Shown in pieces: positions 51,203 through 59,874 of a stretch of DNA of 64,000 bases. The stretch comes from Hyphomicrobiales bacterium (lineage in GTDB: Bacteria; Pseudomonadota; Alphaproteobacteria; Rickettsiales; JACKKO01), in assembly GCA_024236395.1 (NCBI GenBank), contig JACKKO010000001.1:496001-560000 (forward strand), given 5' to 3'. The position numbers and the translations under genes were made by a program. The notes beneath the pieces are model-generated. The model was not told the origin of the DNA and did no database searches. It worked only from the letters and a program-made list of their open reading frames with translations. Position 1 is the first letter of the stretch. Every line of letters begins with the position of its first letter.

Positions 51203-53923
51203 ATGCGCAAATGGAGGGTTCTTTCATTCTGTTGTGTTGTCTGCTGCATCCTATGGCAGTTGCCGGTTATTGCACAGGAAGCACCATCTATCCAGGAAGT
51301 GCCCGTTAATGCGGCAGATCCGGATGCGGTGGTGTCAGATCCGCAGGTGCAAGAGGTGAAAAAAGAAGCGCCCACACCATCAGCACAACAGGGAATAGCA
51401 ACGCCTCAATCAAAGCCTGTTGCGACGGAGCAGGGGGAAAAGGACGTTGATACAAAGGATATTATCCCGGAAGATATGATGTCGGATGATACAGAGAAAA
51501 CCGATACTAGCGAAACGCCGGTTTATGCCTTAGAGGCGGAGGAAGACAAAGAAAAACAGGTAGAAACGGAAGCTTCCGAACAGACTGAGCAACACGTAGA
51601 AGAGGCAATAAAAGTACCGGCCGTACCAACAGTTGAGTCTGTTTCCGGCAATAAGGAAAAACCAAAAACGTCCACCCTCGTTAAACGGGCAGAAAAGCCC
51701 TATGTCCCTCACCCGACACCCCGTACCGTTATTGCGCTTTATGATTCCAAGTATGCGATAAAGCGGGAATGGAGCATGTTACATATGGTTGCCGAAATGC
51801 CGCTGAACCATCTGGGACTCGTACTGGAATTTCATGATGTACGTGATCCGGTTCCAGATCTGGCCGGACGTGAGGATGTGCGGGGGATTATCAGTTGGCT
51901 GGATCGTTGGTATGAGCTGCCGAACCATAAAGAATGGCTGGAATGGGCAGTAAATGCAATGGAAGGTGGCAAGAAGTTTGTTGTAATGAACAGCTTCGGT
52001 ATGACCACTGGCGAAATGCGGAATGAAACGGAAACGGTGATTCTGGCCGGGCGGTTTTTTGAACTAATGGGGTTGTATTATGATGGTAATTGGGTCAGCA
52101 CCACCTACGATGTGATTTTTACCAAGAAAGATCGTTCGGTTGTTGAGTTTGAGCGCGAGTATAAGGGGATACTGGAGCCATATGCAATGATGCGGATTTC
52201 CGGTAAGGATATGCAATCCTACCTCGTTGCACAGAAACGCGATTTACCCCAGACAGAATCGCATCTGGTCGTGACCGGCCCACGGGGAGGATATGTGGCA
52301 GATGGTTACGCGGTGCGTTTTGTGACCGTGGAAGGGAAAGAGATAAGGCAATGGCTCATTGATCCATTTGAGTTCTTTCGCCGGGCATTCCAGACGGACA
52401 CTCTTCCCAAGCCGGATACAACGACAATGGCCGGGCGGCGAATTTATTACAGTCACATTGACGGGGATGGCTGGAACAATATTACACAGCTGGAGCAATA
52501 CGCCAAACGTCCAGTGATTTCTGCACAGGTGGTAATGGATTATGCCATTAAACCCTATGATGATCTGCCGGTGAGTGTGGGACCCATTACGGCAGAAATT
52601 GATCCGGCCTGGGTGGGGCTGAAAGCCAGCAGCCGGGTGGCAGAGAAGCTGCTTGCATTGCCACAGGTGGAAGCCGCCTCGCATACCTATACGCACCCGT
52701 TCTACTGGAAGTTTTTTGAAAAGGGTGGCGCAGAGAAAGAGTCTCGTTTCTTGAGTAACTATGTATACGGTGATACCTGGCAGACGATTAAAAAGAAAAA
52801 TAAGCAGTGGTTTTTAACGCCAAAGCCAGAGAGCGGTGAAGAGAGGCTCCCGGAGGGGATACAAAAGGAGGAAAGTGATCAGGGTGTTGACCTGCCGGAA
52901 GAATATACAACACCACGGGCCTACGCCCACGAGAAGTTTAGTCTGGATAAGGAAATTACCGGTGCGGCGGAATATATGAAACAGCTCATGCCGAAGGATA
53001 AGAAAGTGGAAGTGCTCCTGTGGTCCGGGGATACACAGCCTTATGAAGCGGCCATTGCCAAGACGCGGGAAGCCGGATTGCGTAACCTGAATGGGGGCGA
53101 TAGCCGGTTTGACCCGGAATATCCCTCCTATGCGTGGGTGACGCCGATGGGGAGGCGGGTCGGTAAGCAGTTACAGATTTATTCTTCAAACAGTAATGAG
53201 AACACCTACACAGAGCTGTGGACGGACCGGTTTTATGGCTTCAGATTCCTGACAGAAACATTTGAAAATACGGAAAGCCCGATCCGCGTAAAGCCCATGA
53301 ACCTCTATTACCATATGTATTCCGGCGAGAAGCAGGCCAGCCTTTACGCATTGCTGAAAAATATCGATTACGTGCGTTCACATGAAGTCACTCCGATTAC
53401 GGCCAGCCGCTATGCAGCCGTGGGGGACGGGTTCTTTTCCACCAGACTGATGCAGGTGGGGCCGCAAATGTGGGAAGTGTATGATCGGGACGGGCTGGAG
53501 ACGATTCGTTTTGATCATGCGGAAGACAAGCAGGTGGATTTCACGGCTTCCCGTGGTGTGGTGGGACAACGCTATTATCAGCGTAGTCTCTATGTGTATC
53601 TGGATGAATCGGAAAAAACACCCCGTATCGCGCTGAAGGAAAACCCGGGTAAAAAAGAATATGCCCGTGCGGAGAAGCCATACCTGATTGATAGCCGCTG
53701 GCGTATTTGGAATCTGAAATGGGAAGGGCGTTCACTGCAATTCTCGGTGCAAGGGTTTGGTATGGGGGCGATGCGTTGGTGGGTGCCGGAGAATGGAATA
53801 TACGTACTGATGCTTAACGAGCAGGAAGTAGGCCGTGCTAAGGTGGAGGACAACATTCTTCAGATGGAGCTTCCCTATAACACAGTTTCAGATCAGCTCG
53901 TGACGATAAAGTTGCTGAGGTAA
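51203..53923 (+). CDS. pelA: PelA-like polysaccharide deacetylase lacking the hydrolase domain
   Basis: 906 residues. Signal peptide at 1-25 (FCCVVCCILWQLPVIAQE). Residues 26-170 are a Glu/Lys/Pro/Thr-rich linker, probably disordered. From Arg174 (RTVIALYDSKYAIKREWSM) starts the flavodoxin-like/DUF2194-type middle region of PelA (AEMPLNHLGLVLEFHD). The CE4-type deacetylase follows: YSHIDGDG at 416-423 with metal Asp420 and Asp422, and SHTYTHP at 493-499 with metal His494 and His498. The C-terminal beta domain (GLRNLNGGD then GMGAMRWWVPENG) is present. In Pseudomonas, PelA begins with a GH166 hydrolase; here that region is replaced by the linker. Expected role: partial deacetylation of periplasmic Pel. 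Confidence 0.85.
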   Translation: MRKWRVLSFCCVVCCILWQLPVIAQEAPSIQEVPVNAADPDAVVSDPQVQEVKKEAPTPSAQQGIATPQSKPVATEQGEKDVDTKDIIPEDMMSDDTEKTDTSETPVYALEAEEDKEKQVETEASEQTEQHVEEAIKVPAVPTVESVSGNKEKPKTSTLVKRAEKPYVPHPTPRTVIALYDSKYAIKREWSMLHMVAEMPLNHLGLVLEFHDVRDPVPDLAGREDVRGIISWLDRWYELPNHKEWLEWAVNAMEGGKKFVVMNSFGMTTGEMRNETETVILAGRFFELMGLYYDGNWVSTTYDVIFTKKDRSVVEFEREYKGILEPYAMMRISGKDMQSYLVAQKRDLPQTESHLVVTGPRGGYVADGYAVRFVTVEGKEIRQWLIDPFEFFRRAFQTDTLPKPDTTTMAGRRIYYSHIDGDGWNNITQLEQYAKRPVISAQVVMDYAIKPYDDLPVSVGPITAEIDPAWVGLKASSRVAEKLLALPQVEAASHTYTHPFYWKFFEKGGAEKESRFLSNYVYGDTWQTIKKKNKQWFLTPKPESGEERLPEGIQKEESDQGVDLPEEYTTPRAYAHEKFSLDKEITGAAEYMKQLMPKDKKVEVLLWSGDTQPYEAAIAKTREAGLRNLNGGDSRFDPEYPSYAWVTPMGRRVGKQLQIYSSNSNENTYTELWTDRFYGFRFLTETFENTESPIRVKPMNLYYHMYSGEKQASLYALLKNIDYVRSHEVTPITASRYAAVGDGFFSTRLMQVGPQMWEVYDRDGLETIRFDHAEDKQVDFTASRGVVGQRYYQRSLYVYLDESEKTPRIALKENPGKKEYARAEKPYLIDSRWRIWNLKWEGRSLQFSVQGFGMGAMRWWVPENGIYVLMLNEQEVGRAKVEDNILQMELPYNTVSDQLVTIKLLR

Positions 53924-53931
53924 AGGTACGT

Positions 53932-56640
53932 ATGTTTGCTTACAAATATTACTACCTGGGCATTTTCTCACTACTTGTAGTGGGGCTGGTGCTGAGTCTG
54001 GCGGTGATCCCCAGCGAAAAAGAAGTGGCGCTGATGGAGCTGAAAGACCGCCACTTCCAGAAGGCGTTTGATAAGTATCTCGCTATGGTGCAAAGCGGGG
54101 ATCTTTCGCCTGGTTCCGTGATACCCCTAGAACGGATTTATTTGCAGGCAGGGGATGTGGATGCAGCGATCCTGCTGATGGAAAAATACCTGAAAAAATA
54201 CCCGGACTATATGGATGTACGGCTCGAGTTGGCCAGGCTTTACCGGTATGCCCAACGTATGGATGACTACGTGCGTGCGATGGAAATCGTACACGAAGCC
54301 CGGCCTACAAAGGAAACCTGGAGCGAGCTGATTGCCATGTATTACTTTCTGGGAGATTTTCCAAAAGTACGTGTGGCATTGCATGAGCTGGTCGGAACAC
54401 AGCCAGAAAAGGCACAACCACAGGACTTTGTGCAGCTAGCGTATCTGCTGGCACGGGAAGAACGCCCAAACGAGGCATTCCGGGTGCTACAACATCTGCT
54501 TAACAGCGGCAAACCCTATGATGTCAATGCGGTGTTGATGGCTGTAAGTCTGGCACTGGATGCCGGGGATGGTGCAGCTGCATATAGGATGGCGGGGAAA
54601 TATGTTTCGGACCATGAGTCTGCAGAGAATATCTTGGTGTTTGGTGCGCTATTTGATGAAAAGCACCAGGTGCAGCTGGAGGCGGACTTCCTGGAGCCGT
54701 ATGTACAAGAGAAAGTGTATGTATCGGAGCTATTATTGCCGTATATTGGAGCGCTGCTGGAGCTGGAGCGTGAGAAAGAAGCACTGGCATACCTGAATGA
54801 ACGGTTGGAAGATGGCACGCTGCCAGATATTGCAGTGCCCCTGATCGTAAGGCTTGCACTCAACCGTCAGGAAATAGTGCCGCTGGAGATACTGATGCAG
54901 AAAAAATCACTGACATCATTATCAGAAATGTTGGTAGGGCGGTTAGCGCATATGGGGTTGGTGCTACAGGTGCCAAGTTTTATGCGTAAACTGAAGGAAA
55001 ATCTGGGTACTATTTATCTGGAAGAACACCCGGTTGTCACTGCCATGCTGGATTATGCTATTGATGGCGGGCAGAATCCCTCCAAGCTGCGTAAGATCGC
55101 GGAGAAAAAAGACCTGCAGGACGATCTCAAGATCATGCTGGCGCATATGCTGCACGCTTCCGGGCATAAGGAAGGGATCAGCCGCCTGCTGGCATCGGTA
55201 AGCATTATTGATATTCTGCAGGTATTTTACGGTGACCAGTTGGCCGACCTGTTCCTTGAGCTGGGTGAGGGTGAGCCGATGTTCCGTAAAATCCAAGAGG
55301 TGGGTGGGACTATCCGTCCTGGTGATGAAACGGATATTGCCCATGCATGGGCGGTACTGGCAGCGGGGCTGGGCAAGGAAGATGTCTTGCTGCCGTGGTT
55401 GCATCAGGGGAACGTAAGTATAAATACGCTTGAGACGTTGCAATATATCGCGGTTAAATACCATCAGTCCAAGTTGGCCTACACGCTTTCTGCATTGCTC
55501 TATGAGCGTGATCCGGCTCCATTACACGCCCTTTTTTATGCAGAGGCATTAATGCAGCAGGGAAAGTATGATGACGCAATGGGACTGCTGGATAAGGTCG
55601 GAAAACCCACAGAAGAAAACGAATATGTCTTCCTGACGGCCCTGAGCGGTTTGGCCCGGAAGCAGGGTAATCATACGATTGCAAAGTTTGATGAGCGGAT
55701 TGATCAGCTAATTAAGGATATTGTTTCACGCGGGGATCTCGGTGAAACGAAGAAACGTGAGTTGGCCTATATCGTTCTGGATGCAGGTTACAAAGCAAAA
55801 GCTGAAGAGATGTTTTGGGAATTGGCAGAAAAAGCGCCACCGGACAGTTCCGATGTGGAGCAGATTGTCTATATGTGGGGTACATTGCCTGGGCAGAAAA
55901 ACGTGAAATGGCTGGAATCCCGATTCAAAGGGGCAAAATCTTCTAAAGAGCGGGCATTATGGTTGCGGCATATGAATAATGCCGGGCAGGCGGAGATGGT
56001 GGTGCGTCTGGCAGGCGATATTGATAAACTGTCAGATGGTGAAACGGATGCCTATATGGAGGCGCTTACACAGATACATGATACCAAGCGCCTGACGGGT
56101 ATTCTGAAAAAAGAACTGGTTAAAGAAAAGAACCCGGAACGCCTGATGAAAATGGCCTTACTGGCACTGGAAGAGCAGTTGGATGATGTAGCCACGGCGG
56201 AGTCCGCGCTGGAAACAATTCTTGAACACCGTCCGGACGATATGAATGTTCATCGTGCCCTTGGAAGGCTGGCATATTCCGCCGGGAAATATACGAAAGC
56301 TAAAGTACACTTGGAACGCTACCTGCAAAACACGCAAGGTGACTATCTAAGTAACTATTATGTAGGTGAGATATACGCCAATGAGCGTGATGAAGATAAG
56401 GCAACACGATATTTTCAACGTGCAGCGGAGCAACTGGCCGCGCTGCCTGCGAAGGATATTGATGCCCGCTGGACGGAAGCTTCTTTACTTTTCCGTTTGA
56501 AGCAGATAGACAAATCAATAGACCTGTTCCGTGAGTTGTTGGAGAAAAATCCGGGAAATAAGAATATTCGGGCAGATTATGCGGATGTACTTATTCAGGC
56601 AGGAAAATATAAACAAGCAGAAGAGATATTAAAACAATGA
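53932..56640 (+). CDS. pelB: PelB-type TPR scaffold protein (N-terminal half of a split PelB)
   Basis: 902 residues with one N-terminal membrane anchor (YYYLGIFSLLVVGLVLSLAVIP, residues 6-27) and then TPR-like helical repeats to the end (clear ones: AAILLMEKYLKKYPDYMDVRLELARLYR near 75-105 and AGKYTKAKVHLERYLQ near 785). It corresponds to the anchor and TPR region of Pseudomonas PelB, which binds PelA, but stops before any beta-barrel. It ends with ATGA shared with the next gene, which supplies the barrel. The lengths of the two together (1322) are close to a full PelB. Nine bases after pelA. Confidence 0.85.
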   Translation: MFAYKYYYLGIFSLLVVGLVLSLAVIPSEKEVALMELKDRHFQKAFDKYLAMVQSGDLSPGSVIPLERIYLQAGDVDAAILLMEKYLKKYPDYMDVRLELARLYRYAQRMDDYVRAMEIVHEARPTKETWSELIAMYYFLGDFPKVRVALHELVGTQPEKAQPQDFVQLAYLLAREERPNEAFRVLQHLLNSGKPYDVNAVLMAVSLALDAGDGAAAYRMAGKYVSDHESAENILVFGALFDEKHQVQLEADFLEPYVQEKVYVSELLLPYIGALLELEREKEALAYLNERLEDGTLPDIAVPLIVRLALNRQEIVPLEILMQKKSLTSLSEMLVGRLAHMGLVLQVPSFMRKLKENLGTIYLEEHPVVTAMLDYAIDGGQNPSKLRKIAEKKDLQDDLKIMLAHMLHASGHKEGISRLLASVSIIDILQVFYGDQLADLFLELGEGEPMFRKIQEVGGTIRPGDETDIAHAWAVLAAGLGKEDVLLPWLHQGNVSINTLETLQYIAVKYHQSKLAYTLSALLYERDPAPLHALFYAEALMQQGKYDDAMGLLDKVGKPTEENEYVFLTALSGLARKQGNHTIAKFDERIDQLIKDIVSRGDLGETKKRELAYIVLDAGYKAKAEEMFWELAEKAPPDSSDVEQIVYMWGTLPGQKNVKWLESRFKGAKSSKERALWLRHMNNAGQAEMVVRLAGDIDKLSDGETDAYMEALTQIHDTKRLTGILKKELVKEKNPERLMKMALLALEEQLDDVATAESALETILEHRPDDMNVHRALGRLAYSAGKYTKAKVHLERYLQNTQGDYLSNYYVGEIYANERDEDKATRYFQRAAEQLAALPAKDIDARWTEASLLFRLKQIDKSIDLFRELLEKNPGNKNIRADYADVLIQAGKYKQAEEILKQ

Positions 56641-57899
56641 CGCGTAAATCTTTATCATTACTAATGGTGCTGGCGGTCGCGCTGGTGAGTATGTCGTTTT
56701 CAGCGGGTGCTGAAGATAAAGGGGCAGATACGCGTCTGAAAATTGCCAAGGCACGCCTGTTCATGCAGACTAAGCAATATAATAAAGCGCTGGATGTGGT
56801 TCAGGATATCCGTAAAACAGATCCGGGCAATGTAGAGGCTATCGCACTGGAAGCGGAAGCAAATTTGGATCTCGGTAACCGTTTTAAAGCGCGTGAACTA
56901 TTTGATGAAGCCGTAAAAAAGTCTCCGGAAGATCCGTATGTACGTAAAATGCAAAAAGAGCTTTCACGTAACTCCAGAATATCGATTGACCGTGAAGTGC
57001 AGTTGACGGGTAGTGAAAGCGTGGAGCAGCTGGTGCGAGCCAAAGCCCATGTGGAAGTCGCGCAACAGGATGCTCTGGGTGCGGTGATGGAAAATAACAA
57101 GGCGCGCTATGAGTCAGTACGCCGGGCGGATGGACGCATTGATACGTTTTATGTAAAAAACAAACAACGCGGCGAAATCTATTACGATCATTACTATATG
57201 GACGGTAAACAGGCTCGCGTATCGCTCTATGCTGCCGATGGGACAGTCGGTGCCGGTGCGCGTTACACCAGTGCTGCCTACGATGGTGGCACAACATCGG
57301 TGCAGCTTTACATCCAGCGTCCGGAATGGGAATATCGTGAAGGTGTGGTGGATGAAGGGACGCGGGATGCAGTAATTGTCACGCGCACGCAGGAATTGGC
57401 GGATCGTACGTATGGTGAGCTTTCACTGGGTGTGAACCGGTATGGGATTGATAACAACCCCAATGCAGCGCACGCCTTTACGGCAGATGGTGGGGTAAGC
57501 TACCTGTTGCCACAAGGAGAAACCCTTAAAAAATTTGTAGGTGAGGGCGGTGATCTTAGCCTGAACTACTGGCTGGGTGCTGCCTATGCGTTTGATAAGG
57601 AAAGCCGTCTGGATACTACAAACACCCGTTTTGAGCCGTTCCCGCTGGATAGTTATGAATTCCATACAGCGACACTGTACCTGACTCGTCCGATTACAAC
57701 TGGGCTGACAGCAGAGCTTTATGGTGGGTATATTTATGATCGTCTGGGTGATAAGGGGCCGCACTACGGTGGTGCACTGGCTTATGCGCACGATGATTTT
57801 GGTGTGGAGGCGCGTCTGTTTGCCTCACGTTCGATCAGCTCAGAGGAAAGCAGCGATGCGTATGAGCGTGTAGGGGTTAACCTGACGTGGAAGTTCTAG
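56637..57899 (+). CDS. Outer-membrane PelB barrel with short TPR (C-terminal half of a split PelB)
   Basis: 420 residues with its own signal peptide (SLSLLMVLAVALVSMSFSAGAED), so it is a separate secreted protein and not a frameshifted piece. Residues 35-115 contain two TPR units (LFMQTKQYNKALDVVQDIRKTDPGN; AEANLDLGNRFKARELFDEAVKKSP). From about 145 onward it is amphipathic beta strands (IYYDHYYMDGKQARVSLYAAD, GAGARYTSAAYDGGTTSVQLYI) ending VGVNLTWKF with the C-terminal Phe needed for outer-membrane insertion by BAM. It matches the porin part of PelB, the export channel. The last bases overlap the GTG start of pelD by 13. Confidence 0.85.
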   Translation: MTRKSLSLLMVLAVALVSMSFSAGAEDKGADTRLKIAKARLFMQTKQYNKALDVVQDIRKTDPGNVEAIALEAEANLDLGNRFKARELFDEAVKKSPEDPYVRKMQKELSRNSRISIDREVQLTGSESVEQLVRAKAHVEVAQQDALGAVMENNKARYESVRRADGRIDTFYVKNKQRGEIYYDHYYMDGKQARVSLYAADGTVGAGARYTSAAYDGGTTSVQLYIQRPEWEYREGVVDEGTRDAVIVTRTQELADRTYGELSLGVNRYGIDNNPNAAHAFTADGGVSYLLPQGETLKKFVGEGGDLSLNYWLGAAYAFDKESRLDTTNTRFEPFPLDSYEFHTATLYLTRPITTGLTAELYGGYIYDRLGDKGPHYGGALAYAHDDFGVEARLFASRSISSEESSDAYERVGVNLTWKF

Positions 57900-59383
57900 C
57901 GACCGACACACCATCTTCGGTCCAAGGAAACCCGAAGCAGCCGGGTGCCGTGACGGAAGTTCCGGAGACGGATCCGTTGATGATTGATGAAGATTTGGTG
58001 CCGCAGCGCTTGCGGCCACGCTATTTTATTGGTTTCCGCTTATCAGCATTGCTTGAAACGTTGGCGTTTCTGTCTTTTTGCCTGCTGTTGGATTTCCTGT
58101 TTGGCGAGGGGAACCGTTTCTGGTCTGTTTCGCCGCACCCGTTTTGGATTGTGGTGCTGCTTGTTGCGGTGCAATATGGCACCAAAGAAGCAGTGGTTGC
58201 GGCGTTGCTGAGTTCTGCCTTTTTGCTGGTCGGAAACCTGCCCGCGCAACAGTTACAGACGACCTATGAATATCTTCTGGAAATATCCCAGCGTCCCATC
58301 CTTTGGCTGGCAACGTCGGTTGTACTGGGCGAGATGCGTGTACGCCAGATTCGTGAACGTAATGATTTACGTAACCGGTTATATACGGCAGAACGTGAGA
58401 CCTATACGATTACCCGCGCCTATCAGCGTCTGAAAGAAGTGAAGGAAAGCCTGGAAACACGGCTGGCCGGGGAAATGCGGAGTGCTATTAGTATATACGA
58501 AGCAGCAAAAGCATTGCGTAGCCTGGATCGTGGCCAGATTATTCATGCGGTACAAGATGTTATTCATGCAACGCTGAACCCGCAGAAATTCTCTTTATAT
58601 GTGATTGAGGAAAGCGGTTTACGGCTGGCGACCACGCAAGGGTGGGATGAAAGTGACCATTTTGTACAGTTTTATCCCAGTGATACGCCGCTGTATCAGC
58701 GGATTGTCGGAGAAAAGAAAATTCTGTGCGTGGTGAATGAGAATGACGAACGTATTCTGACGGGACAAGGCATTGTAGCCGGGCCATTGATTGATGGGGT
58801 AAGTGGCGAAATTTTCGGCATGCTCAAGGTGGAGAAGATGGATTTTGCAGCACTGAACATGCGCACCATCGAAACTTTCCGTATTGTCTGCGAATGGATT
58901 GGGATGGCGTATGCGAATGCCGGGAAGTACCAGTTCGCGAAGCAGGATAGTATCATCAATTATGACCAGATGGTGTTTTCGCATAGCTTCTATCGCCGTC
59001 AGAGTGATTTCCTATCGGCGCTGGCAAAGCGCGTTGGATTTGATCTCACGGTGATATTTATCCGGTTAACTAACGCAGCGGAGCTTTCTGAACGGGAGCG
59101 TAATCATTGTGCGCGGCTGTTAGGGGATGCCGTACGTGCTAGTTTGCGTAAAGTGGATCACATTTTCAATGAGCGTCGTTCCGAAAGCGATTTTGCCATT
59201 CTTCTGCCAGGGACGGGGGAAGAAAATGCAGGGGTTGTCGTGCGGAAGATTAAGGACGGAATGCTGGCGCGTAAAGAAGAATTGATTAGCACGGCGCGTT
59301 ATGCGTTTTCGATACAAGTGCTACATAAAGTTGAGGGAGGTGGCTGGGAGCCCAATCGACAGCGGTGGGTTGAATCTGGCTAA
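57887..59383 (+). CDS. pelD: PelD, cyclic-di-GMP receptor of Pel synthesis
   Basis: 498 residues. Four membrane segments between about 48 and 140, a short coiled coil (ERNDLRNRLYTAERETY...), a GAF domain (about 190-345) and a degenerate GGDEF domain (about 360-480). The catalytic GGDEF is replaced by SESDF (432-436 region) while the inhibitory-site RxxD survives as RKVD (Arg421, Asp424), as in the Pseudomonas receptor that binds c-di-GMP without making it. The gene starts with GTG inside the end of the barrel gene. c-di-GMP binding by PelD is the switch that turns on polymerisation by PelF. Confidence 0.92.
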   Translation: MEVLATDTPSSVQGNPKQPGAVTEVPETDPLMIDEDLVPQRLRPRYFIGFRLSALLETLAFLSFCLLLDFLFGEGNRFWSVSPHPFWIVVLLVAVQYGTKEAVVAALLSSAFLLVGNLPAQQLQTTYEYLLEISQRPILWLATSVVLGEMRVRQIRERNDLRNRLYTAERETYTITRAYQRLKEVKESLETRLAGEMRSAISIYEAAKALRSLDRGQIIHAVQDVIHATLNPQKFSLYVIEESGLRLATTQGWDESDHFVQFYPSDTPLYQRIVGEKKILCVVNENDERILTGQGIVAGPLIDGVSGEIFGMLKVEKMDFAALNMRTIETFRIVCEWIGMAYANAGKYQFAKQDSIINYDQMVFSHSFYRRQSDFLSALAKRVGFDLTVIFIRLTNAAELSERERNHCARLLGDAVRASLRKVDHIFNERRSESDFAILLPGTGEENAGVVVRKIKDGMLARKEELISTARYAFSIQVLHKVEGGGWEPNRQRWVESG

Positions 59384-59413
59384 TGGTGTGGAGAGGAAGC
59401 TGTGAACGCAAGT

Positions 59414-59423
59414 AGGAGGAGGG
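59414..59423 (+). promoter_or_regulatory. Strong ribosome binding site of the stand-alone GGDEF-like gene
   Basis: AGGAGGAGGG ends four bases before the ATG at 59428, the strongest such site in the operon. Together with the 44-base gap after pelD it means this gene is translated independently and probably in excess of its overlapping neighbours. Confidence 0.6.
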
Positions 59424-59427
59424 TAAC

Positions 59428-59874
59428 ATGCAGGAACAACAGCGCCGGGCATTTGATATAGAATCCTATGTAGACAGTACAATCCACAATGAAGATAAAA
59501 CTATATATTCAAACGATTATCATGCATTTCAAAGACAATTTATTAAGCGTCTTGCAGGGCGGTTCAATTTTGATTGTACCGAGGTGGTCATGACACTTTC
59601 TAATTTGCCTGATGTAGCTTCCATACAGCGGCATGCGTTAGTGGATGCCGCCTCTTATCTGGTGCGTGGCTGCGTTCGCAAAACGGATCAGATGTTTGCT
59701 GGTGGTGAACAGGGCAATCAGTTCATGCTTTTATTGCCTGGTACAGGACGTAGGGGGGCAGAAACGGTGATGTCACGCCTGAAGGAAGCATTTGTCCGTC
59801 ATGCGGATATGTTTCTGACACCTATCCTGCCGCAGTTTCAGGCAATCACTATCTATGAGCCCTATCGCCGATGA
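59428..59874 (+). CDS. Stand-alone degenerate GGDEF protein, PelD-domain duplicate
   Basis: 148 residues that line up with the C-terminal GGDEF domain of the adjacent PelD: YHAFQRQFIKRLAGRFNFD matches PelD FYRRQSDFLSALAKRVGFD; RKTD (Arg84, Asp87) matches the PelD RxxD site RKVD; and FMLLLPGTGRRGAE matches FAILLPGTGEENAG. The GGDEF catalytic motif is gone (GGEQGNQF), so it cannot be a cyclase, but the I-site is kept. No membrane part, so cytosolic. It likely arose by duplication of the end of pelD. Role unknown: an added c-di-GMP sensor, a PelD partner, or a c-di-GMP buffer. It shares ATGA with pelE. Confidence 0.8.
   Translation: MQEQQRRAFDIESYVDSTIHNEDKTIYSNDYHAFQRQFIKRLAGRFNFDCTEVVMTLSNLPDVASIQRHALVDAASYLVRGCVRKTDQMFAGGEQGNQFMLLLPGTGRRGAETVMSRLKEAFVRHADMFLTPILPQFQAITIYEPYRR

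Noticed and set aside
53932..57899. PelB broken by a frameshift
   Set aside because: The second frame starts with an ATG overlapping the stop (ATGA) and encodes a full signal peptide, so the two genes look like genuine separate proteins.
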